Of a stretch of DNA of 60,631 nt, positions 24,608 through 35,916 are shown one piece after another. Both the position numbers and the translations under genes were made by a program. Location of the stretch: NCBI RefSeq assembly GCF_000687795.1, contig NZ_JHXT01000008.1, forward strand, positions 1 to 60,631, given 5' to 3'. Below the pieces are notes generated by a model. That model saw nothing but the letters and a program-made list of their open reading frames with translations, was not told where the DNA came from and did no database searches. How positions within the stretch are numbered: the stretch's first letter is position 1; each line of letters begins with the position of its first letter. This DNA comes from Mycoplasma testudinis ATCC 43263 (GTDB lineage Bacteria; Bacillota_I; Bacilli_A; Mycoplasmatales; Mycoplasmoidaceae).

Positions 24608-25066
24608 CTATTTCTTCTTTCCTTTAGCTGCATCTGCGGCTGCTCCCGCTGCACCAGCTTTTGGTCGTTTTGCACCATAAGCTGAACGTTGTTGTCTTCT
24701 TTTGTCAACACCTTGGGTATCTAAGGTTCCGCGAACAATGTGGTAACGTACCCCTGGAAGGTCTTTAACCCGACCACCACGTAATAATACGACACTGTGT
24801 TCTTGTAAATTATGACCTTCGCCAGGAATATACGCTAAAACTTCAAGCCCATTAGTTAATTTAACCTTTGCATATTTCCGCAATGCAGAGTTTGGTTTTT
24901 TGGGTGTCATTGTTCCAACCCGAGTGCAAACACCACGTTTTAATGGTGAAGAAACGGTTGTTACTTTCTTTTCTAAAGTATTCAGGTTTACTAGCAAAGC
25001 CGGAGATTTAGATTTTTTAATCTTGCTTTTTCTCGGCTTTCTAATTAGTTGTGAAATTGTTGCCAT
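24608..25066 (-). CDS. rpsL: 30S ribosomal protein S12
   Basis: A 152-residue decoding-centre protein. Start ATG 25066 is set by a strong GGAGG site (25071-25075) and the family N-terminus [12 protein letters not shown]. Conserved loops [15 protein letters not shown] and [18 protein letters not shown] are present; these hold the classical streptomycin-resistance positions, with lysines in both loops. The C-terminus has an Ala/Gly/Lys extension beyond the usual end. First gene of the str operon. Confidence 0.97.
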   Translation of the reverse strand: MATISQLIRKPRKSKIKKSKSPALLVNLNTLEKKVTTVSSPLKRGVCTRVGTMTPKKPNSALRKYAKVKLTNGLEVLAYIPGEGHNLQEHSVVLLRGGRVKDLPGVRYHIVRGTLDTQGVDKRRQQRSAYGAKRPKAGAAGAAADAAKGKKK

Positions 25067-25129
25067 GAGGCCTCCATTTTTAAGCAACGATTCCCGGTGT
25101 ATCCAACCGGAAATAACAAAGCGACTAAA

Positions 25130-25158
25130 AGTATAACACAAAAGTGATTTTTTTACAA
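25130..25158 (-). promoter_or_regulatory. str operon promoter
   Basis: Minus strand: -35 TTGTAA (25158-25153), 17-base spacer, -10 TATACT (25135-25130). This is about 60 bases upstream of the rpsL start. Confidence 0.7.
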
Positions 25159-25298
25159 AAATAATTGATTAATGGCATTAGGATAAATATGGGATAACTT
25201 TCATAAAACGGTTTATAAATTTCCAAGCCTTATAAAAAGTAATCAAAAAATAAAAATATTCTTGTAAACAAGTAGTATTAATTTTTTTTCGAAAAACC

Positions 25299-25325
25299 TT
25301 GACAAAAAAAAAAAAAAAACATAAT
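25299..25325 (+). promoter_or_regulatory. Promoter with a 16-A tract between -35 and -10
   Basis: A perfect TTGACA (25299-25304) runs into sixteen consecutive A (25304-25319), followed at once by CATAAT (25320-25325) as a -10. The spacer is 15 bases as sequenced. Because the spacer is almost only the homopolymer, slippage would change promoter spacing and strength. A second TATAAT at 25352-25357 lacks a matching -35. The downstream gene has AGGAGA at 25358-25363 and ATG at 25377. Confidence 0.6.
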
Positions 25326-25376
25326 TGGAAACGTATAGTTTTAAAGTTAGATATAATAGGAGAAATTTGTTTTTTT

Positions 25377-27416
25377 ATGTTTAAGAAAAGGTCGTGGAGC
25401 ATTAAACAAACGGCAATAATTAATATTATTTCATTTTTACTTTTTCTAGTTTTTTTAATCACCTTTGCTGTATTAATTAGTAATTATTTTACTAATAATC
25501 AGGATTCTGCTAATAATACTTCCATCCAAATGTATAGTTTCAGTGTGTATCTTAATAGTTTCATTGTGTATCTTATTTTTGCAATCGTTTTTATTTTTGT
25601 AACAGCAATTACCAATCGTAAAATTTCTAAGTTTTGCTCAGAAAACTATGATGCATTTACGTCAAATTATAAATTTGCTGAAAAATGACCTAAAATAGTT
25701 TCAGCATTCAAACTGTTTAATAATCAAGATAGTATAATTTTGAAAATAATGAAGTGGTATTTGTTACCCGGTATTTTATTAGGATCGTTTTTTGCTAAAT
25801 GCTTAATATTGTCTCCATCTTTGCTTGTAGCTTTATCAAAAAACAAAGATATAAATGAAAATTCTTCAAAAATTAATTCAAATAAAAGTACAGCTCCAAC
25901 AACTAATCGCTTTAAAATCCCTACGGATTTAACAAAGATTCCTGCAATTCCGGCACCTACTGTTAATCCCACAATTAGTCCTGCATCCCCTTCGCTTAGC
26001 AAAATTCCTTCCGAAGAATTATCTAGCAATTTGACTTCACAACCGACAAAAATCGCAAATCCACCACAAACAACCCCAGCGGTTCCAGTAATTCAAAAAA
26101 ATTTAAATAATAATCCTGATGTCATTCAAAAACCATTGCAACCTCCAGTAATTAAACCACATACAGAAAGTCAACCAAATCTTATGAACAACCAAAACAT
26201 TAACCCAGCAAACGGCCCATTATTTAGCAATTTTGAAGATATAACTGATTTAGCCAGCAAAGCAATTCAATCAATGCAACACGTGCAAACTAGTCCTTTT
26301 GATGAAAATTTGTTCCAAGCCTATCGCGCTAACGTTAATTTTTTAGTTACTTATTTAGCGGGTCAAATTGACGAATATTCAAGTTTAATAGCCCCTTACT
26401 ATAGTAAGTATGGAAATATGTCATATTTATTAACGGAAAAAGAATACGTGATGATTAAACGTTTATTCTTTGGTGTTTATTGTATTGTACCAACACGGAC
26501 CCTTTCTGCTTCAACTGCATCTGGTGGATTTAGTTTTAGTAATCTTTTCTCAACCACTGTTGGTAAAACTGTTCCCTCCATTAATTTTTCACCTGAATAC
26601 TTTATTAATAACTTCGTAACAAGCAGAACCACAGATCTTAATACAGGGGTTGGAGTTACCTTTAATCCTTTAGAAAATGTTTATCAAAACGCTTCTGTCC
26701 CTTTTGAATTGATTAAAGACAAAATTTATATTTTTAATTATCAAACTGGAGAAAATGATTACTTCTACAATGCAGATACAGAAATCGAAACTAGAGAAAA
26801 TTTAGGATATTCTATTCGCAGATTTTACCCAGGGAAAAAAGAATACTTTGATTTTGGACCGGGAGCTGTTTTAAGCGATATTTATAATCGGCCAGACTGA
26901 ATCCGAAAAATGGTTTTAGGTTTTTATATGTTTTATGAAACTTTTTTGTGTCTCCCATACCTTTTTGCACATTCACCAGAACATGTTGAAAAATACTGAA
27001 AATTATTTTTATTAAATTCAAAGGTTTTGTATTTAATGAAAGTTATCAGTAATCGCCTTTTAGATGACAACACTCCTTCTAAAGCAACTGAAATCTATTT
27101 TGTTGAACGGGAATCAGAACTTGTGGATGATAAACAAACAACGACAGATTTAAACACGCTTCATCATAAAGGGATACTTCAAAAGGGTTATTACAAAACT
27201 ACTAAAAACGTTTCTTATAAAAAAGCTTATGCTTACAAAATTGATAAATTTAGTTTAAAAGATACTCCAGCCATGTTAACTTTAGAACCTTTATTTGAAA
27301 TTATCAATGCCTCATATACAGTGCTTGAAAATATCCTAAAAGAAAGAATTAGAATCAAAGAAGAAGCAGAAAAACAACTAGCGGCTGAAAAAATAAAAGA
27401 AGACTTTGGGGTTTAA
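25377..27416 (+). CDS. Membrane protein with Pro/Asn/Ser-rich linker, unknown function
   Basis: A 679-residue protein, one frame with TGA as Trp (at EKWPK, PDWIRK, EKYWKL). Start chosen at ATG 25377 behind AGGAGA. Hydrophobic segments lie at about residues 12-38, 56-78 and 126-152. A Pro/Thr/Asn/Ser-rich stretch (about 155-275) follows, then a folded domain of about 400 residues ending in a charged, Lys/Glu-rich helix. No family recognised. The poly-A promoter and proline-rich linker are features seen in variable surface proteins of mycoplasmas, but there is no lipobox. A multi-pass gene follows 178 bases downstream in the same direction. Confidence 0.7.
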
Positions 27417-27594
27417 TAATTTAAAAAAACCTTTAATGATTGTACTTTGCATTCAATTTACTCCGTTGTTTAACGTAAAAGTATTACATGAAAGGGTATT
27501 TGAGCAAAGTATTTTATTACTTATTTAACATTAATATAAAAAAAGCATCTGATCTTTAAATATCCATCAAAAATGTTTCAAGGAAAAATAGATT

Positions 27595-28653
27595 ATGAAT
27601 CATCAACCAAGTTCAGAAGGAAATTCTCCTCAATATACCCAAGACTTATCCCATCTTTTAGAAAAATATACTAATGCCTATAATAATAAAAAAACGAATA
27701 ATAAATTCAGTGATTTTGTATCATCAATTGATTGGAATTCATTAATCGCAGGTTTCGTTCTATTTTTAATATTTGTCTTTAGTCAAATTATCTACGCACT
27801 TTCTTTCGACGCATTTAATTCTCTTCCTGACGAGGGTAACAATCTAAAAACAATTAGTTCAGTTATCGTGTATTGATCATTTGCTTGACTTCCTATTTAT
27901 TTACTTATGATGGGTTTAGCAGTTCTTAAATCACCAAAAAACACAAGAACTCAACGTTTAGCAAAACAACAAAAATATCCTTCGCGCTTTAAATTAATGA
28001 TATTAAAATTTATGAGAAATATTTCCTCAAATAAACTATCCACTTTTCTGAGCGGGACTAATAAATCTATAAAAACTTTTTTATCAATTATTTGAATTGT
28101 AATGTTCACTTTTCCCATTGCTTATTGCTTTGCCTTTGGTGCTTTAACCGCTCAAGAAAGTTTAGAAATTTATAGTAATAGTACATTGGGTCCAATCAAT
28201 GTCTCGGTTTTTTCTCATTTAAATGATTTATCAGCATTTTTTGGCGTCGGTGGATTAGTTTATATTGGTTATGCAATGTTTTCCCAATATAAATCAAAAG
28301 GGTTTTATAACGGCATTTTTTTAGGTCTTATAACTTTTGTCATAATTAGTTTAGTATTTTTGTACGCAGGAATATACCCTTCAAAAGAAGATGCATATGT
28401 CGCGGTTGGTGCATCTGGTGCAGCGGTTATATTTTTTACGCTATGAATTCTAGCTATTAAAAGATACAGATGAGAACCTTTCTGAGCAATGAATTTTTTG
28501 TTTATTGTTTTAATCTTTATGCTTGCTGTTGTTGGGTATGTTTCGTGATTTATCCTCAGTGGAGCCTTGGCTTTAGTCACACTAATTCTTTTAATAGTTT
28601 TCCTTATTGTCATACTTGGTAGTTCTACCACCGTTGTGGTAATCGTTTATTAA
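27595..28653 (+). CDS. Multi-pass membrane protein, unknown function
   Basis: A 352-residue protein with an AAGGA site before the ATG. About 48 hydrophilic N-terminal residues (Asn/Ser/Gln-rich) are followed by roughly eight hydrophobic segments, including LIAGFVLFLIFVFSQIIYAL near 50-69 and a very hydrophobic C-terminus built of Val, Ile and Leu. TGA codons encode Trp at several helix boundaries. No transporter signature is recognised. It is downstream of the three-segment membrane protein and converges with the DUF31 lipoprotein gene; only 30 bases separate the stops and no hairpin is visible. Confidence 0.65.
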
Positions 28654-28683
28654 AAAAAATACAAAAAGAGGATAAATTAGAGT

Positions 28684-30588
28684 CTAAGAAAATAAAAGCG
28701 TTTTAATTCCTTGCTCTGATAATGCTTGACGATACGATTTTGTCATATTTGGTGCTCCAGTGATTAAGTTATAAGATTGCATCCCCTGGTTAATCAATCG
28801 GGAGCCATTCGCACTATTTGGATTTATATTCAAGCTAATAGCATCAGCTAATCCAATTGGAACTTCATTTTTGATCCCATTAATAGTTCTTGAAATTGTT
28901 CCCCAATAAATTCCCATAATTTTATTATCCTGGTTAAGTAAGGCGCTTCCTGACGAACCTTTACCTAAGTTACTATTTTCAATAGCATAACCTACCCCAT
29001 AGCCTTTGTAGTCATTTCCGTGATAAACTTGATGACGACTTTGAGAAATTAAATTATTGGTCATTCCGTTCACCACTCCACTATTACGTCCACGGTTTAA
29101 AAATTCATTATTTTCTAAATCAAATCTTTGTCCACTTAACCCACGAGAATCAGTTTCATTAGAATTAGAATTAATCGTCCATAATGAAGAATCGCTACGT
29201 AATAATCTTCGTACGCGATTAGATGAATTTCAAACTCTTGTGCCTGGATAAATTGATGGATACCCTCCAAGATAGGCAGTTTGCTGATTTAAAGTATTTG
29301 ATTCTGTGTAATTTGTCAGGTCGAATAAACTTTCATTTTTTGCTTTTAAATCATCTAGAATTCTGGTCGCTGGCAAAATTCATCCACTGTATGCTGCATT
29401 CTCAGCAATTTGACTAGTTGTTAAAGCATTCGTTGTAATTTGGAATTTAATTTGTAAAACAGCAAAATCAATATACGGGTCTTGACCATTAATTTTTGAT
29501 TGGGTAAAATTTGTTGCTGCAAACATTGTTTTAGGAATATTTTGTAACCTTACAGATGTTAAATCTGAACGATTACTAACTGATGATAATAGGCTGTTAT
29601 CAGACGAATCATAACGACGCAACAAAAAAGATTGAGTGGTATCTGTTTTTGTTGCTTGATTTGGATTTTGAGGTGGTTGATACAAGGCGTTATCGTTCGG
29701 ATTTAACAAGCCTTCAGCCACATGTAAGTTCGTAGCAAAATAACCAGTTCAAACTTTTCCTAATGAATTGTTTTTTAAAGGCTCATAATCAAACAATCAT
29801 CCGGTTCCAACAAGACCATAAGGATCATCATTTCTTTTCTCTCCTTTTGCTTCAGTAGATGCGTTATAACCGCCAGAATTATTGAATTGTAAACTGAAAC
29901 TTAATTTATGAATAAACTCATATGGTGAATTAACTGGAACTTCATTTGTAGCAAATTCAAAATCATCGCTAACACTTGTAATATCACGCGAATTTTGATT
30001 TGCATAACCTACAATTTTAATGATCTTTCCGGCTTTGTTCATATCATTAACTAAATTACCATTAACATCATAAAATGCTCTATTAAGATCTATTCTTTGG
30101 ATTAAAATCACTTTTAGATTAAAACTTCCATTAGCCACATCCTCATCGCTTTTAACGAATTCAAGAAAATAATTATTATTGAGAAGTTTTCTTGGCAGAT
30201 CATTTAGTTGGTTCGCAACAGATAGCATTTTATTGATGTTTTTTAACGTCGTTGATGAATTGATGGTAACATCACTTACAAGTTTTGGTTTTTCATGACT
30301 AGCTATCTGATAACTGCGGTCATTTAATACACTAGAGTAATAATCTTGAATCACTTGTTGAACGGTTTTCAAAGTGTTTTGACTTTCAAAACTATCTGGT
30401 GGTGGAAGAGTTCGAGTTTTACTAGGATTTGAATCTGTTGTTTTATCGGGATTTTGTTTTTCTTTGGATAAATTATCGGTTGCTGACGCACATGAAGAAA
30501 CAATTAAACTTGCAGACGACAAAAAAGTAAAACCTAAAAACATAAAACTTATTTTTTTATTGGATTTTTTGTTGATATGTTTAGGCAT
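28684..30588 (-). CDS. DUF31-type trypsin-like serine protease lipoprotein
   Basis: A 634-residue protein. A signal peptide ends in the lipobox IVSSC, with lipidated Cys33, so it is anchored on the outer face of the membrane. A Thr/Ser/Pro-rich linker and a domain of about 200 residues come next, then a trypsin-like core: GTGWLF leading to His289 in TNLHVAEG, Asp374 in YIDFAVLQI, and Ser546 in GKGSSGSALL. This spacing matches mycoplasma DUF31 (Mycoplasma immunoglobulin protease-like) proteins. A role in host-protein cleavage is inferred; no partner immunoglobulin-binding protein (MIB type) is recognised next to it. Confidence 0.82.
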
Positions 30589-30823
30589 AATTTAACTAAC
30601 CTTATTTAAAATATTTCAAAAGAATTCAATTGCAAAAAAAATTATTTATTAACCAAAAGAAATGATTAAAGAATTCTAACAATTATATATTAGATGCTAT
30701 GAAATTAATAATTATAATCTCTAAAAACCAGAAGAACGAATAGATAGTTATGTTATTAAATAAGGTTTTAAACCAACTTTATAACTGTTGTAAACCTAAT
30801 AAACACTATTCCTTAAATCCTCT

Positions 30824-32974
30824 TTAATTAATATCGAACATCGCACAGTAAGATTTATTACTAATTTCATTCATTTGTTTATCTAACGCGCACAATTCAA
30901 TTCACAAATTTTTATGTTTTTCAAAAAGAGTTTGATAGTCAGTAGAAAGATTGTGAAGTTCGTTTTGTTTGGAACTTATTCAGTTTTCGTTTTCTTTAAT
31001 AAATTCATCAAGGATTTTTTCATATTGATTTTGTCACTTTTGGGAAAGTGATGATTTAAATTTAATTTGTTCATTTATATAATTTTGCAAGGCATCATTT
31101 TTAGCACGTCGTTTTTCTTCGATGAACAAATTTTTCTTTTTAATTAATTCGTTAACTTTAGCAGCTAATTCTTCGAGCTCATTAGTTTTTATTTTGAGGT
31201 TTTGGAATTTCTTTTTATTAACTAAATGAATGTGAAATCGATAAAACAGTCCAGGAATTACCAAAGCTAATAACATATTAAATTCTTTAGCTTTGTCAAT
31301 TAAAACAGGAAAACAATGTGCTTTAATAGCAGATACTTGGTTAGAAAAATTTTTATCGATTTCATTAACTGCATCAGCAATATTATCTAAAGTTTTATTA
31401 AGTTCTTTACGAACCAAAAAATACTTATCAGGATTTGATACTAATTGCAATGTTAATTCATCAGCGATTTGTTTAAGAATTAATCTACATTTTTTATCAT
31501 AGCTTTCTTTTTCTGCACGAATGAGTTTTTTAAAATCACTAATTAAATTAGTCTTGAAATAATTTAGTTTATTTTCAAGATTATGATTGTGGCTGTGAGA
31601 CAAACTATTTAATTTTTCAAGTTCACCAATAACTTGATTATATTGTGTACAAAGTTGTTCGTATTTTTGTTCAAAACTAATCAATTGAGAATGATTTGTT
31701 GCATTGGTATCACGACAGAAAATAACTCTCCATACTGGAATAAATTTATTTAAATCTGGATCATATTTTTCTTTGGACAAAACCTTTAAATCGTAGTATT
31801 GTCACCCAAAAGATTCATTCTGTTCAACTGCTTTAAGTGGATCTAGAACATCTAAAATTTTATATTCAAATTTTGCTGTTTGATGCTCGTCATAAATATC
31901 CTTGGTAAAAAAATTAAAAGAATTGTTCGGTGTTTCCACACCTTTGCTTATTGATTTAGGCTCTTGCAAATTTCAATTGTTTAATTGCAGTTCTCGAACT
32001 TTGTTAACATAGTCAGCTTGATCAAGGCGTTGCTTTAAATCAGTCATATTTTGACCAGTAAAAGGCCTTAGAGTTTTCGAAAATGATTTCGAAAATTGCG
32101 TATTTAGTCAAATCATTGTTCCGGCTAATGGAGCAGTTGTTGCTAACACTTCTTTTTTTATACTTTCGGAGACATCATTAACTAACAATGTTTTGTTCTC
32201 GTTGAGATTAACTAAAAGAGCATTGTTAGATACCGTAAAAAAATGTAGCCGCGATTCAACAACAATGCTTTTATCGTTTCGAATCTGCATAATTTTAAAA
32301 GCATACCTATTAGACTCTAAGTTTAAAAACATACAATTTTGTTCGTTGCTATTTAAAATTTTTTTGCTTATTAAATCTATCTTTGGAATTAGTATTGAAT
32401 CTGTAAAATCTGCACCAACATGAAATTCGATTTTATTGCTATCTTCATAAGATACCAATCCCGATTTATATGCTGCGGGGTGGATACTTTTTAAATTAAC
32501 TGAATATAAATTTATTACGGTTTGTTCGACTGCTGCAGATACGGGTTTTCAACTGATATTAACAACTCCATTTGTTACAGATATCTCGCAATTTAAACTT
32601 TCAATTAGATTGTTTAATTTTTCTTTAACTATTTTATTTTTTTCATGAAAAGAACTACCTGGTTCATGAAAAATTTCGTTTCGTTGTCTTAGCCCTATAT
32701 CTTTAATCGAAGATATAATAAAAAGATCTTTTGAACCATTTAAAAAATTATCTAATTTTTCTTGTACTTGTACTTCATATTTTTTAAAAAGATCTTCTTG
32801 TAAAAGCAACTGTTCTTTTTTATCATGAGAAGTTCAAATTTTTTGTGAAGCGTAAGAGATATTTTGATCAAAATTTATTTTTTCTCGATCGATATCATTA
32901 ACGTGCTTTTTGTTTTTTGTTTGTAATTCATCTAAATGATTATTCAACTCAGAAAATCTGGTTTTTCAGTTCAT
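30824..32974 (-). CDS. Coiled-coil protein of unknown function
   Basis: A 716-residue protein read through many TGA-Trp codons. It starts with a helical segment (residues 1-60), then has a region at about 125-165 reading EISVTNGVVNISWKPVSAAVEQTVINLYSV that looks like a fibronectin type III-like strand pattern, and a mixed domain to about 400. The C-terminal 300 residues are Lys/Glu/Asn/Leu-rich and predicted to form long coiled coils, interrupted by a hydrophobic patch near 555 (LLALVIPGLFYRFHIHL). No signal peptide or lipobox. The family is not recognised; it could be a structural or SMC-like scaffold. Confidence 0.6.
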
Positions 32975-33225
32975 GTAAGATCCTTATGAAATTATTGTAT
33001 GAGAAGTAGGTGCTTGTATAAATTTTATTCTTTAATCAACATTTGAATAACCCGTAAAAAATATCTATTTAAATGAACTTTTAATATACAGATAAATAAT
33101 ACAACGAGATTTTATTTATTGCATACTTATCTCTCGCATTTCAAATAAAAACTAAGAGTAAAAACTTTTGAAAATAACATGAATAAAAATTTTCAAAAAT
33201 AATTGCTTGGCTAAAATCACCCATC

Positions 33226-34056
33226 CTATTTGTCAAAATCGATCATGGTGTTAATAAAAGTAGCTACTCCAGAAGTATTGTTATTGCCTGCAAAGTAGTT
33301 CACTAGATTTTTTAATTCTGGTTTAGCATTATCCATCATAACTCCATATTTAGCCCCAGTAGCTATTAATGCATCGTTATTGTTATCTCCGATAAAAAGC
33401 AAATGATTCCGATTTACTAAACCTTTTTGTTCTAAATATTTAAAGGCATGTCATTTTGACGAATTTGCAACTGAAATAATAAGTAAACTACTTCTTCACA
33501 CACCCAAACTAACTCCTTGGATATCTTTAAAGTTATCAAGCGTTTTAACTAGCAATTGTTCGTCATCAATAATTGTCAAAACTTTAACAATTTGTTGTTT
33601 AAAAACATCTTCAATAGCTGGAAGAATGGTTTTTGGAGCTTGAACAAACTGTTCAAATGAACTTAAATCATCAAGAACTTTTTGACCACAAATATAAATT
33701 GAATTTGCACCATATGAAGCAAAACTAATTTGATTGACCGAAAAAAAATTAACAATCTGTTTTAAAGCTTTACTATTGATTTCGCTAATAACTATACTTT
33801 TTTGGGTATGTGCGTCATAAATTTCTGCACCATCGTTATTGATAATTGGTAAATCTATTTTCAATTTATTGATAGCTTCTTCAATAGAAAAATGAGAGCG
33901 GCCAGTAGCAATCCCAATTTTTACTCCAGATTTTTGTAATATATTGATTGCTGCAACGTTTTCTTGAGATATTTCTAAATCATCATTAAGCAATGTTCCA
34001 TCCATATCAAAATATGCATATTTGATATTTGAGATATTAATCTTCTTCATGTTCAA
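33226..34056 (-). CDS. Cof-type HAD phosphatase, copy 1
   Basis: A 276-residue protein. HAD motif I FDMDGTLLND near residue 16, motif II IATGRSH, a C2-type cap in the middle, and motif IV FIGDNNNDALI near the end. It probably dephosphorylates sugar phosphates or flavin/pyridoxal phosphate; specificity is not predictable. ATG 34050 is an alternative start two codons in. It is a paralogue of the next gene upstream, but a terminator at 34087-34107 separates them. Confidence 0.87.
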
Positions 34057-34086
34057 TCCTTTAATAATTTCTATAGCATGAAAAAA

Positions 34087-34107
34087 ACTTGCTGAAAATT
34101 AGCAAGT
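34087..34107 (-). terminator. Terminator of the eda-kdgK-HAD run
   Basis: ACTTGCT (34087-34093) pairs with AGCAAGT (34101-34107), with a 7-base loop. On the minus strand it is followed by seven T. The stem includes the HAD stop codon. Confidence 0.7.
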
Positions 34108-34926
34108 AAAATCAATTATTTCATTTATAAATTGTGCGACACCAAACTCAGCGCAAGGTTTGGCAAGATACTTGGCGTTTTGCTTTAAAACGTCTGTAGC
34201 ATTTTCCATGATGACGCCATACTTGGCTAATTGAATCATCAAGCGATCATTTTCGTTATCACCAAACGCTAATAACTGATCTAAGGAAATAATTTTCCGA
34301 TCTTGTAAAACTTTTAGGGCATTACCTTTGGAAGTCCAATCAGGCGTGACATCGAGTAAAAAGTTATCTGAATTTCTTAAAAAAATATTTGGAATCTTTT
34401 CGAAAACTTTTCAAACCTTTTGAAATTCTTGAAAATCCCACATGATAGTCATCATTTTTACAATCTCAAGCTTTATTAAATCGTTTAAATTATTCAAAAT
34501 TATCTTCGGATAATTTGCCGAATCTGGATTACCTTTATGTTCAACTGGTCCATTAGGCATATAAGCATAAATACTATTGGTATTATACGCTTTGAAACCT
34601 AATTTATTTTCAAAAAAATAGGTTCCCAAAGCTTTTAACGCTTGCGGATTTATTTTTCCAATTAATTCGCTTTTTTGGGATTTTAAATCATAGATTTCAG
34701 TTCCATCATTATTTATTACTGGTAAATCCAGATTAATTGCATTAGTCACTTGATTAATTAAATAATGAGGACGCCCGGTTGCTATCCCAATTTTAACACC
34801 TGCTTTTTGCAATCTTAAAATCGCTTGCAAATTTTGCGTTGGTAATAATCCATGACTGGTAAGGATTGTTCCATCCATATCAAAATAAGCATAACGGATT
34901 GAAGATAAAGGAATTTTAGTACTCAT
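34099..34926 (-). CDS. Cof-type HAD phosphatase, copy 2 (uronate operon)
   Basis: A 275-residue protein with motif I FDMDGTILTS, motif II IATGRPH, a C2 cap, and FGDNENDRLMI near the C-terminus. It starts 22 bases after the kdgK stop on the same strand, so it is co-transcribed with eda and kdgK. A plausible role is to relieve sugar-phosphate stress (for example excess KDPG) or to process a sugar phosphate from the operon's substrate; this is inference. It is a paralogue of the downstream copy with the same fold and length. Confidence 0.85.
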
Positions 34927-34948
34927 TGCTAAATTTACTCTCTTATCA

Positions 34949-35911
34949 TTAATCTAATTTTTGTTGTGTGATAAACGCTTCAAGTTCATTTCTAGTTGGA
35001 TAACCGGCATTATCACCATAAATGCTTACGATTTTAGCGCCAATCCCATTAGCCCGGTAAAGAATTTGTTTTAGATCGCCAAAACCATCATATAAACTAC
35101 TTAAAACTCCAACCGCAAAGCCATCGCCAGCTCCAACCACATCAACAACTTTATCAACTTTGAAATTATCAACTGTAATTGCGTGGTTCATCTTATTTTT
35201 AGCAATTGATTTTCCGTGATAACTTTTCATGAAAACAGTATTAACTCCACTTTTTAAATAAAAGTCCATGATTTCATTAGGGTCGGTTAATCCAGTTAAT
35301 AATTTTGCTTCATTATAACCTGGCAAGAAATAAGTTGCTTGTTTTGCAATGGTATTGATTGTTGTGGTTGCTTGTTGTTCATTAGCTCACAATTGCATGC
35401 GAATATTAGGATCGAATGATAATGGAATTTTATGAATTTTTGTTTGGTTAATTATTTCGTCAAATACAACGCGATTATTTAGGGTTGCAGCTAAGCTAAT
35501 TCCAGTTAAATGAACTAGAGCAATTTCGTTCCAATCAACGTGTTGTAAGGCTGTTAAATCTATCGCTTTAAATGCAGTGTTGTTACGTTCATAATGAATG
35601 TTAGGTTCACCTGCACTAACAGTTTGTTTAAACATATATCCAGTCGTTTTATGGCCATTTTTAAGTAAACAAGAAGCATCAACTTTTAGTTCAAGCATTC
35701 TGTTAACAATACATTGACCATGAAAATTATCTCCAACTGCGCCGACATATAAACAAGGGATTTCTAATTTTGTTAATCCTACAAGAACATTAAATTCAGC
35801 ACCGACAACACTTCGGGTAAATTTTGTAGCACTTAACAGCGGTTCATCTAACTGATCAGCAGTATACAAAACAAGGGGCTCACCAAATGTTAAAATCTTT
35901 TTTTTATTCAT
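34949..35911 (-). CDS. kdgK: 2-keto-3-deoxygluconate kinase (PfkB family)
   Basis: A 320-residue PfkB/ribokinase-fold protein. The N-terminus GEPLVLYTADQLDEPLL and the Gly-rich GAEFNVLVGLTKL are typical of KDG kinases. The C-terminal signature VDVVGAGDGFAVGVLSSL contains the catalytic Asp and anion hole. It phosphorylates KDG to KDPG with ATP. It lies 5 bases after eda, and the product is the Eda substrate, which supports the assignment over fructokinase or other PfkB sugar kinases. One TGA is read as Trp in ELWANEQQ. Confidence 0.9.
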
Positions 35912-35916
35912 AGAAA

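Larger units (their letters stand above)
25067..25376. other. Divergent intergenic region with two promoters
   Basis: 310 bases between rpsL (minus) and a membrane protein (plus). The rpsL leader contains a bulged hairpin (TTCCGGT pairing with ACCGGGAA, about 25092-25111) just before the ribosome binding site, possibly a translational control element. The right-hand part holds the poly-A promoter of the plus-strand gene. No gene is seen. Confidence 0.6.

Noticed and set aside
25299-25376. Upstream TTG start at 25299 that would place the poly-A tract inside the coding region as a poly-lysine stretch
   Set aside because: ATG 25377 has an AGGAGA site and gives a normal membrane-protein N-terminus, while TTGACA at 25299 reads better as a -35. 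The alternative cannot be excluded; in that case the tract would act by frameshift instead.
28684-32974. MIB-MIP type immunoglobulin-cleaving pair formed by the DUF31 lipoprotein and the neighbouring coiled-coil gene
   Set aside because: The neighbour has no signal peptide or membrane anchor and no resemblance that I can see to the immunoglobulin-binding partner.
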